Part shown: positions 24,956 to 33,302 of the stretch, one piece after another
Position numbering within the stretch: the first letter of the stretch is position 1
How the letters are laid out: each line of letters opens with the position of its first letter
Source of the DNA: RCIO01 sp964629765
Lineage (GTDB): Bacteria; Pseudomonadota; Alphaproteobacteria; Rhizobiales; Rhizobiaceae
Assembly: GCA_964629765.1 (NCBI GenBank)
Contig: CAZVTK010000005.1
Coordinates: forward strand, 1-64,000
Reading direction: 5' to 3'
DNA length: 64,000 nucleotides
Program-made: the position numbers and the translations under genes
Notes under the pieces: model-generated
Databases searched by the model: none
Told to the model about the DNA's origin: nothing
The model's input: the letters and a program-made list of their open reading frames with translations, nothing else

Positions 24956-25393
24956 TCAACCCGCTTTTTCGGCAAGCAACAGTCGAGCGCAGGCGTTTTT
25001 CCTGAGTATATATGGTAATGGAATGGCCACGCGTGCCCTCAGGTCGAAATAAACCGTTTTCATTTTCATGATTGCAAGCAGCTCGCCGCGCGGGCTCCTC
25101 ATGCGATGCAGCAGGGTGAGCGAGGTTTTTCCTACCGCCTCGATCGCGGTGGACACGACGAACACTGCGCCGACGGCAGCTTCCTTCATGAAACGGGTTT
25201 CGTGCAGGACATCCGCCCAGCCTTCGCCGCGACTTGTCTGCCAATCGGTTTCATAGCCCAGCAGAACGACCGTCCGCCACATGGCCTGATCGAATGCGGC
25301 GACGTAATACTGGACATTCATATGTCCCATGGCATCCGTCATGGCCGGATAGACTACGCCATTGTAGCTTGGCAGCTCTCCATCCATATCCAT
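24956..25393 (-). CDS. Hotdog-fold thioesterase (4HBT-like)
   Basis: A 145-residue acyl-CoA thioesterase-like protein. MTDAMGHMNVQYYVAAFDQA is the conserved start of the 4-hydroxybenzoyl-CoA thioesterase group, with DAMGHMN resembling the D-x2-GH(M/V)N active-site motif. The second half (ETRFMKEAAVGAVFVVST, LLHRM) fits the central beta sheet. CCGGAG precedes the ATG. It lies between the LysR gene and an amidohydrolase, 36 bp downstream of the latter, in a region with an acyl-CoA ligase. It would release or edit CoA esters. The substrate is unknown. Confidence 0.85.
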   Translation of the reverse strand: MDMDGELPSYNGVVYPAMTDAMGHMNVQYYVAAFDQAMWRTVVLLGYETDWQTSRGEGWADVLHETRFMKEAAVGAVFVVSTAIEAVGKTSLTLLHRMRSPRGELLAIMKMKTVYFDLRARVAIPLPYILRKNACARLLLAEKAG

Positions 25394-25429
25394 GCTGCTC
25401 CGGCGGCGACGTGCGATGGATTTCCGGCA

Positions 25430-26452
25430 TCAATGCGCGGACAGCCGGTAGACGGCCCGCGCCGTGCCGGCCAGCAGCATCCGGGCTTCCCTCGTCCCGT
25501 AAGGCATAGCCAGCCGTTTGAACGCGTTCCAGATCGTGCGGTAGCTCGCCACTTCCTTGTCGACCGGAAAATTGCTCTCGAACATGCAGCGGGAAGGACC
25601 CGCCGCAGCGACGCAGATATCGACGAAGGGAGCCCAGACCTCGGCCAGATCCTCCGACGAAGGCGGATCCGCACGTTCGTGCAGGCGCAGATCGACGGTT
25701 CGCATGCCGAGGCCGCCGAGCTTCAGAAAGACGTTCGGCAGATCCGAGAGCGCCTTGATCCCGGCTTCCCACGCGGCGAAACGGGACGGCTTGTGATCCG
25801 CGTAGATCCCGGTCATCAGCGGACCGCCGCAATGGTCCACCACGAAAGTCACCTGCGGAAGCTGCCGCGCGGTGACGGCAAGCTCGGCCAGTTGATCCTG
25901 ATAGAGCCACAGATCCAGAGGCAGCGAGTGGTCCGCCAGGACAGCCGCGCCTCTCCTGAACGGCGCCGTCAGCAGGGCGCCTGCATCGGGATTTATCCGG
26001 TGGTTGCGCAATTCGGGATAGGGGCTCCACGAAACCGTATCGCGCACCCCTGCGAGCGCTCCCTTTCCCCGGCGCAGATGCTCCAGGACGACAGGAACGA
26101 CGTCGCGGTCCCGACGCAGATCGATGTAGGAAACGATGCCGCTCACGGCCGGCCCGTCCGCCATGGCCCGCGCGGCCAGGGCATAATCAATCTCACCTGC
26201 CGAGGCCATGGGCGAGGGGTCCGCCGGGTCATACCCCATCGACGCCTCCATATAGATCGTCGCTTCGACGCGATGCCCGCTCGCGAGATCGGCCTCCAGA
26301 TCCGGCAGCAGATAGCTCTGGTTGCCGAGCACCCAAAGGTGGTGGTGGGGATCGATTACCGTAAGCTCCGGGGCAAGCACCGCCTCGCGGCGGCGCGCCA
26401 GCCAGGCGGCATCGGCAACGGGCTCGATCCAGCCGGAGGGACTGCTCCTCAT
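25430..26452 (-). CDS. Amidohydrolase 2 family hydrolase (lactonase-like)
   Basis: A 340-residue TIM-barrel amidohydrolase with intact metal motif DPHHHLW (His36 and His38), a later VDHCGGP histidine, and the C-terminal CMFESNFPVDK typical of the sugar-acid lactonase/PDC-hydrolase branch. It likely hydrolyses a lactone or related cyclic ester. ATG 26452 is chosen at MRSSPSGW, since upstream in-frame codons have no family similarity. It is divergent from the citryl-CoA-lyase-like operon. Unlike the three amidohydrolases near 43-56 kb it keeps the H-x-H motif. Confidence 0.87.
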   Translation of the reverse strand: MRSSPSGWIEPVADAAWLARRREAVLAPELTVIDPHHHLWVLGNQSYLLPDLEADLASGHRVEATIYMEASMGYDPADPSPMASAGEIDYALAARAMADGPAVSGIVSYIDLRRDRDVVPVVLEHLRRGKGALAGVRDTVSWSPYPELRNHRINPDAGALLTAPFRRGAAVLADHSLPLDLWLYQDQLAELAVTARQLPQVTFVVDHCGGPLMTGIYADHKPSRFAAWEAGIKALSDLPNVFLKLGGLGMRTVDLRLHERADPPSSEDLAEVWAPFVDICVAAAGPSRCMFESNFPVDKEVASYRTIWNAFKRLAMPYGTREARMLLAGTARAVYRLSAH

Positions 26453-26844
26453 GCCCTGCGTCCCTTGTCTGCATGATCGTGCCCGCACGCTCCCGGCGGG
26501 AAGCCGGAAGCGTCCTGACGATCCGCCACGCCGTTCGGCAGCCGCAGCCTTCCTTGACGGCATGGCATTCGCCGGAACAGGCGCTCGTCAATTCTGCCGG
26601 GAGATATACTGGATATTATCGACGTTTCTCCAAAAGAATATAATTATTCCTGCGAACGGTGGCATATTCGGCCAAAAACAATCAAGAGATATATTAATTT
26701 CATTCGCCTGAAAAAGGAAAATGCGTTGTCTGCATCGTTTCATGCACCAACGGAAGTTGCGCCGTTGCGTGGAGCCGCTACGTATTCCTGATTGTCTGGA
26801 GAAGACTTTACTCGTCCGAGGCGAGCGGGCACCGGGAGACAGGC

Positions 26845-27642
26845 ATGGCGACGAATACCCCTTCCCACTGGGTCACCGGCATCAGCCGGATCACCGAGGA
26901 GGATCTGCTTATTCGCGGCTATCCCATGACCGATCTCGTCCGGCGCAAGAGCTTCTCGGAGATCGCCTATCTGCTGATACGGGGCGACTTGCCCAACAGC
27001 GGCCAGGCACGGATGTTCGACTTCCTCCTGACCTCCGTCCTGGATTACGGGCTGGAGAAATCCGGCACCGTCGCCGCCAGAATGGTGGCGTCGGTCAATC
27101 CGGAGATGCCGACGTCGCTGGCGGCCGGCGTGGCTGCGGCCGGCGAATTCGCGCTGTCGCCCGAGCCGACCGGCGAATTCATCCTGAAGCACTACGGCGC
27201 ATGGCGCAAAAGCGGCCGCCCGCTGGAGGCGTTCGTCGCGGATCTCGTCGCCGACATCAGGGCGCGCAAGGAACGCGTGCCGGGATTTGGCCACCAAGTG
27301 TTTCGCGGCGTCGATCCTCGGGCGCAGACCCTCAGGCAGATAGCGCAGGAATGCGGGATTTGGGGCGACATCAACGTCTTCCATGAGGCGTTGCATGCCG
27401 CGTTCAAATCCGCGGTCAACAAGCCGGATCTCGTGCTCAACGATGTCGGGATGCTGGCCGGCATCATGGCCCAGATGGGCTTCACCCCGAAGGAAATGGC
27501 GGGGATCGCGCTGCTGTCCACGTTCCCCGGCCTCATCGCGCATGTTTCGGAGGAGCTCCGGTCGGGGGTGCGATGCCGCATCGTCGCCCGCGAGGCGGTG
27601 GACTACGTCGGCGAGCGGCGTGAGCTTCCGGACGGCGACTGA
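26845..27642 (+). CDS. Citrate-synthase-fold protein, citryl-CoA lyase-like
   Basis: A 265-residue short member of the citrate synthase superfamily (full enzymes have about 430). It keeps VPGFGHQVFRGVDPRAQTL, with the second catalytic His, and LNDVG, whose Asp fits the catalytic acid. In place of the synthase GPLHGGAN motif it has GEFALSPEPTGEF, so the first catalytic His is absent. Such short proteins act as citryl-CoA lyases, cleaving a 3-hydroxy-3-carboxy acyl-CoA to acetyl-CoA and an oxoacid. The CoA ligase 9 bp downstream could make its substrate. GGGAGACAGGC precedes the ATG. Confidence 0.82.
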   Translation: MATNTPSHWVTGISRITEEDLLIRGYPMTDLVRRKSFSEIAYLLIRGDLPNSGQARMFDFLLTSVLDYGLEKSGTVAARMVASVNPEMPTSLAAGVAAAGEFALSPEPTGEFILKHYGAWRKSGRPLEAFVADLVADIRARKERVPGFGHQVFRGVDPRAQTLRQIAQECGIWGDINVFHEALHAAFKSAVNKPDLVLNDVGMLAGIMAQMGFTPKEMAGIALLSTFPGLIAHVSEELRSGVRCRIVAREAVDYVGERRELPDGD

Positions 27643-27651
27643 TCCGCCGCG

Positions 27652-29235
27652 ATGAGCCCGGCAGCCGGCCCGCAGAAGATGCCAACACAGAGATACCCCA
27701 TGCGCCTTGAGCAGAGCCTCATTCGCTCGCGGATCGACAGCCACGACATTGCGAAGCTGCTGACCTTCCCCGACGAAGCCTATGCGGATCGCGTGGCGTT
27801 CAGCTTTGAAGACACCGAGCTTTCGTTCCGCGAGCTCCGCCGCAGCTCCCGTGCGCTTGCGGGCGGCCTGATCAGGAAGGGCGTCGGCGTGCAGGACCGC
27901 GTCACGACCCTGCTGCCCAACTGCCTCGAAATCTGGCAGCTCTACTTCGCGACGGCGGCGGCGCGCGGGATTTTCATGCCGTTGAACCGGGACCTCGCGA
28001 CGAGCGAGATCTCCTACATGATCGCGCATGCGGAGCCGAGGATCATCGTGACGAACCAGGATTTGCTGCCCCGGGTGCAAGCGGCTCTCGAAGGGCTCGC
28101 GCCCGCGCCCGCCATCCTGCTGCTCGATGAGAACGCTCCCGATGCGCGGCGACTTTCCATGCTGGAAGACGAATCGGTTCCGTTGCCCGAGACGGATCCG
28201 GAGGACGTCGTTCTGATCTCCTACACATCGGGATCGACCGCCAAGCCGAAGGCGATCGCCTTCTCTCATCGCGTCGAGCTCGACGGGGCCAGCCTCTACG
28301 AGCGCGCCTGGGATGTGACCCAGGACGACAAGGTGCTGATCGCCATGTCGCTCGGCTGGACCTATGGCGTCAATCCCGGCTCGTTCCCCGAGCTGCGGGC
28401 GGGGGGCTCCGTCGTCCTGCTCGAGAAATTCAATCCGGTCCGGGTTCTGGAGGCCATCCAGCGCCACAAGGTGACCATCATGAAGGGCGTGCCGACGATG
28501 TACGCCATGATGCTGGCGCATGTCGAGGAAACGGGAAGGACGTACGATCTGTCGTCGCTTCGCGTCGTGCTCTGCGCCGGTGCCGATCTCCCCATCTCCC
28601 TGGCGCGGCGCTTCAGGGAAGTGTTCGGCATTCCGATCGTCAATTTCCTTGGAATGGGGGAGGTCAAGCTCGTCGCTTCGCCGAGGGCGGAGAACGGGTT
28701 CAGCGCCCCGGAAGGTTCGGTCGGCAAGCCGCCGCCCGGCGTCGAAGTCCGCTTTGTCGACGAGACGATGAACGACGTGCCGGACGGTCAGCCGGGCGAA
28801 TTCCTCGTTCGCTCCATCGGCTGGATGAGCGGCTATTTCCGCGAGCCGGAGAAGACGGCCGCGTGCAATCTCGACGGCTGGTACGTGTCCGGCGACCTCG
28901 GCTACCGCGATGAGAACGGGTTCATCTATTTCGTCGGCCGCAGCCGCGAGCAGATCATCCGGGGGGGAGCCAAGATCGCCCCGGCGGAGGTCGAGGAGGT
29001 GCTGGTCGAACATCCCGGCGTCGATCAATGCGCGGTGATCGGCGTGGCGGACGAGCTCTACGGCGAAGCCGTCAAGGCCTTCATCGTCACGCGCGACAAG
29101 GGCCTGAACCACGCGGCGCTGGTGAGCTTCTGCGCCGGGAAGCTGGCTCCGTTCAAGGTGCCGACCGTCTATGAATTCGTCGAATCGCTGCCGATCGGCC
29201 CGACCGGAAAAGTCCAGAAGAAGCTCCTCAAGTGA
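27652..29235 (+). CDS. Acyl-CoA ligase (AMP-forming, ANL superfamily)
   Basis: A 527-residue adenylating enzyme. The phosphate loop is YTSGSTAKPKA (about 191-201), with Ala where Gly is usual. Then come LGMGE for the usual YG-x-TE, VSGDLGYRDENGFIYFVGRSREQIIRGGAKIAP, and the C-terminal catalytic lysine in PTGKVQKK. It activates an organic acid to its CoA thioester. It follows the citryl-CoA-lyase-like gene by 9 bp, suggesting ligase-then-lyase cleavage of an imported polycarboxylate or hydroxyacid. The start is uncertain; ATGs at 27679 and 27700 are alternatives. Confidence 0.88.
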   Translation: MSPAAGPQKMPTQRYPMRLEQSLIRSRIDSHDIAKLLTFPDEAYADRVAFSFEDTELSFRELRRSSRALAGGLIRKGVGVQDRVTTLLPNCLEIWQLYFATAAARGIFMPLNRDLATSEISYMIAHAEPRIIVTNQDLLPRVQAALEGLAPAPAILLLDENAPDARRLSMLEDESVPLPETDPEDVVLISYTSGSTAKPKAIAFSHRVELDGASLYERAWDVTQDDKVLIAMSLGWTYGVNPGSFPELRAGGSVVLLEKFNPVRVLEAIQRHKVTIMKGVPTMYAMMLAHVEETGRTYDLSSLRVVLCAGADLPISLARRFREVFGIPIVNFLGMGEVKLVASPRAENGFSAPEGSVGKPPPGVEVRFVDETMNDVPDGQPGEFLVRSIGWMSGYFREPEKTAACNLDGWYVSGDLGYRDENGFIYFVGRSREQIIRGGAKIAPAEVEEVLVEHPGVDQCAVIGVADELYGEAVKAFIVTRDKGLNHAALVSFCAGKLAPFKVPTVYEFVESLPIGPTGKVQKKLLK

Positions 29236-29311
29236 CGGCGCGCACCTCTGCCCCGCTGGTTGAACCGCGCTCCTGCCCGCGCAGGAGCGGTCGCCGAGGA
29301 CTGGTCCGGCA

Positions 29312-30166
29312 ATGACGACGACGATCTGCCTGAGCTTTGATTTCGATGCGGTTTCGATCTGGGTCAGCACGTTCGGGCAGGTCTCGCCCGGCCCGGTCTC
29401 GCGCGGCGAATACGGGGCGAATATCGGCATCGGCCGCATCCTGAAACTGCTCGACGAGAAAGGCATAAGAGCCACGTTCTTCACGCCGTCGCACACGGCG
29501 GTTTCCTTTCCCGGAGAGGTCAGGGCCATCCGCGACGCGGGCCACGAGATCGGCGTCCACGGCTTTGCGCATGAAAGCCCGGTGGGCCTCGAACGGGAGG
29601 CGGAGGCCGATCTCCTCGATCGCGCGATCGCGCGCCTGCGAACGGTCCTCGGCGAAGAGTGGCGTCCTGCGGGCTACCGGTCCCCGGCGTGGGACATGTC
29701 CCGCGCGACGGTCGATCTGCTCATCGAGCGCGGGTTCGTCTACGACAGCAGCCTGATGGCGGACGACTTCCGGCCCTATCGCGCGCGCAAGGGAGACCGC
29801 GTCGACGAGGATGCGTTCCAGCCGGGCACGCCCACGAAGCTGGTCGAGATCCCGGTGGCCTGGGAGCTGGACGACTTTCCCTACTTCACCTTCCTCAACC
29901 GCCCGCTTTTCGCCGGGCTGCGCAATCCGGCCGACGTGCTCGACATCTGGGCCGGCGAATTCGACTGGTGCCATCGCAATGTCGAATCCGGCGTGTTCAC
30001 CCTGACGATGCATCCCGAAGTGATCGGCCGCGGTCCCCGCATGGAGATGCTTTCGCGGCTGATCGATCGCATGATGGCGACCGGAGATGTGCGTTTCTCC
30101 ACCCTCGCGGACGAAGCCCTGCGCCAGGACAGGATCTTGCCGGCAACCCCGGCAGAGAAAGGCTGA
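29312..30166 (+). CDS. Polysaccharide-deacetylase (NodB) family hydrolase
   Basis: A 284-residue NodB-fold metalloenzyme. The metal site is visible as SFDFDA (Asp-Asp motif) and GHEIGVHGFAHE (H-x3-H), plus the later RSPAW and TMHPE motifs. It has no signal peptide, so it is cytoplasmic. Its layout resembles PuuE-type allantoinase or cyclic-imide hydrolases rather than cell-wall deacetylases. It is 4 bp upstream of an amidase, supporting work on a small amide or imide. Confidence 0.85.
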   Translation: MTTTICLSFDFDAVSIWVSTFGQVSPGPVSRGEYGANIGIGRILKLLDEKGIRATFFTPSHTAVSFPGEVRAIRDAGHEIGVHGFAHESPVGLEREAEADLLDRAIARLRTVLGEEWRPAGYRSPAWDMSRATVDLLIERGFVYDSSLMADDFRPYRARKGDRVDEDAFQPGTPTKLVEIPVAWELDDFPYFTFLNRPLFAGLRNPADVLDIWAGEFDWCHRNVESGVFTLTMHPEVIGRGPRMEMLSRLIDRMMATGDVRFSTLADEALRQDRILPATPAEKG

Positions 30167-30170
30167 AGCC

Positions 30171-31583
30171 GTGAATCTCGACGAATACGTCAGGGAGGAC
30201 GCGCTCGGGCTCGCCTCGCTCCTGAAATCCGGCGAGGTCACGGCGCGGGAGCTGATGGAGTGCGCGATCCGCGTGGCGGAGGAGAAAAACCCCTCCGTCA
30301 ACGCTCTCTGTCACCTGCGATTCGAGTGGGCGCTCGAACAGGCCGCCATCGCCGAGCTCAAGGGTACGTTCGGCGCTATCCCCTTTCTCCTGAAGGATTC
30401 GGCGAGTTCTTCGACGATATTCCCCTCGACCAATGGCTCGTGCCTGTTTCCGGCAACGCCCGGAAAGGAGGATTCCACGCTGGTCAAGCGCTTCCTGGCC
30501 GACGGCTTTCTGCCTTTTGCCAGGACGACGGTGCCGGAATTCTGCATGGCGCCGATCACGGAAGCGCGTCTTTATGGAGCGCCCACCCGAAATCCGTTCG
30601 ATCTGTCCCGTTCGGCCGGAGGCTCCAGCGGCGGCGCCGCGGCGGCCGTCGCTTCCGGCATCGTGCCGGTCGCGCATGGCAGCGACGGAGGCGGTTCGAT
30701 CCGCATTCCCGCCGCCTGCTGCGGTCTCTACGGGCTCAAGACGTCCCGCGGCCTGACGCCGCACGGCCCGGCCCGAAGCGAAGGCTGGGGCGGGCTCGCG
30801 GTCGACGGCGTGCTGTCGCGCAGCGTCCGCGACACCGCGGCCGCCCTCGACGGGATTGCCGGATACGAGATCGGCCAATATTACGCCGCGCCGCAACGGC
30901 CCCGGTCCTACCTTGCCGTTCTCGAAAAGCCTTTCAATGACCGCCTGCGCATCGCGAAATGGACGAAAGGCTTCGAAGGCGTCGAGGTCGCGACGGATGT
31001 CATGCCCGCGGTCGACCGGGTCGAGAACATACTGGCCGCTCTGGGACATGAGGTCGTCGAGGCAGATCCGCCTCCCGTCAGGTACGATGCGTTTGTCGGC
31101 GCCCTGATCGACATGATGTCGGCCAGCGTGACGGTCGCCGTCAACGGCTTCCTCCTGCACAATCCGGGCGCGGATATCTCGCAGCTTCTGGAGCCCGCCA
31201 TCCATGACGCCTGGAGCAGGGGGCGGCATATCAGCGCCGAAACCTACAGCCTCGCCCTCATTCGCTTCCAGTCCATTGCCAGGACGATGGAACACTGGAT
31301 GGCCGGCTATGATTTTGCGATCACGCCTACGCTGACCAGATTGCCGGTCCCGCTCGGGACGCTGACCATGGACGACGACTTCGTTCCGTTTCGCAGGAAG
31401 GTCGCCGGATACACGGCATTTCTGGCTCTCATCAACGCTTCGGGCCAACCGGCCGCGAACCTGCCCGTCCATCGGACGCGGACGGGCCTTCCCGTCGGCG
31501 CGCAGCTCATCGGTCATTTCGGCGCCGACGCGGATGTCCTCAGGCTGTCGTGGCAGATTCTCGAGGCGCTTCAGGCGGCGTGA
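30171..31583 (+). CDS. Amidase signature family hydrolase
   Basis: A 470-residue amidase with the full Ser-cisSer-Lys triad region: Lys in FLLKDSASS, GGSSGGAAAAVASG, and the nucleophile serine in GSDGGGSIRIPA. The C-terminal part ends GLPVGAQLIGHFGADADVLRL as usual. The GTG start at 30171 follows GAGAAAGG and lies 4 bp after the deacetylase stop. It would hydrolyse an amide, perhaps the ring-opened product of the NodB-type enzyme. A longer upstream frame lies within the previous gene. Confidence 0.88.
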   Translation: MNLDEYVREDALGLASLLKSGEVTARELMECAIRVAEEKNPSVNALCHLRFEWALEQAAIAELKGTFGAIPFLLKDSASSSTIFPSTNGSCLFPATPGKEDSTLVKRFLADGFLPFARTTVPEFCMAPITEARLYGAPTRNPFDLSRSAGGSSGGAAAAVASGIVPVAHGSDGGGSIRIPAACCGLYGLKTSRGLTPHGPARSEGWGGLAVDGVLSRSVRDTAAALDGIAGYEIGQYYAAPQRPRSYLAVLEKPFNDRLRIAKWTKGFEGVEVATDVMPAVDRVENILAALGHEVVEADPPPVRYDAFVGALIDMMSASVTVAVNGFLLHNPGADISQLLEPAIHDAWSRGRHISAETYSLALIRFQSIARTMEHWMAGYDFAITPTLTRLPVPLGTLTMDDDFVPFRRKVAGYTAFLALINASGQPAANLPVHRTRTGLPVGAQLIGHFGADADVLRLSWQILEALQAA

Positions 31584-31612
31584 TTCGCTGCTCCATCGGT
31601 CAGGAAACAAAG

Positions 31613-32671
31613 ATGAGACGATACCGCATGGCGGTCATCCCCGGCGACGGGATCGGGACCGAAGTTGTCGACGCGACCCTTCCGGCGCTTCACGCGGCCG
31701 CCGAAAAACATGGCTTCCGTCTGGAAGAAACGCATTTCGAATGGAGCTGTGAAACCTGTCTCCGCACCGGGCGGATGATGCCGCAGGACGGCATCTCGCA
31801 GTTACGGTCCTTCGACTCGATCCTGCTGGGCGCTGTCGGCTGGCCGGCTAAGGTTCCCGACAACGTTTCCCTGCACGGGCTCCTGCTTCCGATCCGCAAG
31901 CAGTTCGACCTCTATGTCAACATGCGGCCTCATCGGCTTCTTCCCGGGATCGATGGCCCGCTCAGGAAATCGAAATTCGATATTCTCTGCATCAGGGAGA
32001 ATACCGAAGGCGAATATTCCGGCGCGGGCGGCCGCGTACACGCCGGAAGCGCCCATGAGGTCGCGGTCGAAACGTCGATCTTCACGCGCCGGGCGGTCGA
32101 GCGGATCCTGCGGTTCGGCTTCGAGCAGGCCCGCAAGCGCAGCTTTCGCCTCGCCTCCGTGACCAAGTCGAATGCGCAAAAGCACTCGATGGTGTTCTGG
32201 GACGAAGTCACCGAGGAGCTCGCGGCCGAGTATCGCGACGTGCAGGTGACGCGCTATCATGTCGATGCGATCTCCGCGCGCATGATTACCCATCCGGAGT
32301 CGCTGGACGTAGTCGTCGCTTCCAACCTGTTCGGCGATATACTGACCGACATCGGCGCGGCAATTCAGGGCGGCCTGGGATTTGCCGCCTCCGCCAATCT
32401 CAATCCCGATGGCGGCGTGCCGTCGATGTTCGAGCCGGTCCATGGATCGGCTCCCGACATTGCGGGCAAGCAGGTGGCCAACCCCATCGCGACCCTCTGG
32501 TGCGCGGCGCTCATGCTGGAGCATCTCGGAGAGGCGGCGGCGGCAGCCGATCTGATGCTTGCCCTGTCGTGGGTGACGACGCAGACCGCATTGCTGACGC
32601 CCGATTGCGGGGGCCGGGCGCGCACGCAGGCATTGGGCCGGAGCGTTGCCGATCGCATCGCGGGCCTCTGA
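31613..32671 (+). CDS. Tartrate/D-malate/3-isopropylmalate dehydrogenase family enzyme
   Basis: A 352-residue beta-decarboxylating dehydrogenase: MAVIPGDGIGTEVVD, NMRPHRLLPGI, IRENTEGEYSGAGGR, then SNLFGDILTDIGAAIQGGLGFAASANLNPDG and FEPVHGSAPDIAGK. IRENTEGEYSG and the VNMRP segment fit the tartrate dehydrogenase/D-malate dehydrogenase branch better than LeuB. It uses NAD+ and a divalent metal to oxidise a 2-hydroxy diacid. CAGGAAAC precedes ATG 31613. It is the last gene of the rightward operon from 26845. Confidence 0.88.
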   Translation: MRRYRMAVIPGDGIGTEVVDATLPALHAAAEKHGFRLEETHFEWSCETCLRTGRMMPQDGISQLRSFDSILLGAVGWPAKVPDNVSLHGLLLPIRKQFDLYVNMRPHRLLPGIDGPLRKSKFDILCIRENTEGEYSGAGGRVHAGSAHEVAVETSIFTRRAVERILRFGFEQARKRSFRLASVTKSNAQKHSMVFWDEVTEELAAEYRDVQVTRYHVDAISARMITHPESLDVVVASNLFGDILTDIGAAIQGGLGFAASANLNPDGGVPSMFEPVHGSAPDIAGKQVANPIATLWCAALMLEHLGEAAAAADLMLALSWVTTQTALLTPDCGGRARTQALGRSVADRIAGL

Positions 32672-32716
32672 CCGCGGGCCCCGCGCCCTGCCCGAGGGTT
32701 CGCAGCGTTTCGGCCG

Positions 32717-33202
32717 TTACCGGCCGAGCGTGTCGAGATCCACGGGGCGGTTCTGGAGGATGGCCTCCATCGAGAAGAATCCGGTGACCGTCTCCAGATC
32801 GAAGTCGGTTATCAGCTTCTGGTAGAAGGCGTCGTAGCCGGCCATGCCGCGCGTGCGGACCTTGATCAGGTAGTCCCAGTCGCCGCCGATGCGGTAGAAA
32901 TCCGTCACTTCCGGCAGCTTCTCCACATGGGCGCGAAACCTCTCCGCCCATTCCTTCGAATGATGCCGCGTCCGGGTCATCACGAAAACGGTGAGGTCGA
33001 GGCCCAGCGCGTCGAGGTCTATCGCGGTCGTGCTTCCCAGGATGACGCCGCTCGCCTGCAAGCGCTGGAGCCGGCGCCAGCAGGCGTTTTGCGACAGGCC
33101 GACCCGGTCGGCCAGCTCGCGCTGCGAGATGCCCCCGTCCTTCTGCAGGCAGGTCAGGATTTTCAGATCGATCGAGTCGACTTGGAGCATTTCGCCGATC
33201 AT
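32717..33202 (-). CDS. Lrp/AsnC-family transcriptional regulator
   Basis: A 161-residue regulator with HTH (DLKILTCLQKDGGISQRELADRVGLSQNACWRRLQRLQ) and a C-terminal RAM ligand-binding domain (GGDWDYLIKVRTRGMAGYDAFYQK). ATG 33202 is preferred over a TTG at 33235; ATG 33190 is also possible. It is divergent from the class V aminotransferase at 33303 and probably regulates it. Lrp-type factors with one divergent target usually respond to the target's amino acid substrate. Confidence 0.9.
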   Translation of the reverse strand: MIGEMLQVDSIDLKILTCLQKDGGISQRELADRVGLSQNACWRRLQRLQASGVILGSTTAIDLDALGLDLTVFVMTRTRHHSKEWAERFRAHVEKLPEVTDFYRIGGDWDYLIKVRTRGMAGYDAFYQKLITDFDLETVTGFFSMEAILQNRPVDLDTLGR

Positions 33203-33302
33203 ATGACACACGCAAACGTAGGATTGGCAGAACAACGGTGAGGTTTCAACATGCGGGCCGCGATATCTTCGGCCGACGCTTCACCTCTACCGGACATTCG
33301 CC

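Noticed and set aside
26740..29529. A 929-residue minus-strand open frame opposite the citryl-CoA-lyase-like and ligase genes
   Set aside because: It is an antisense shadow; the plus-strand frames carry clear citrate-synthase and ANL motifs with normal codon bias.
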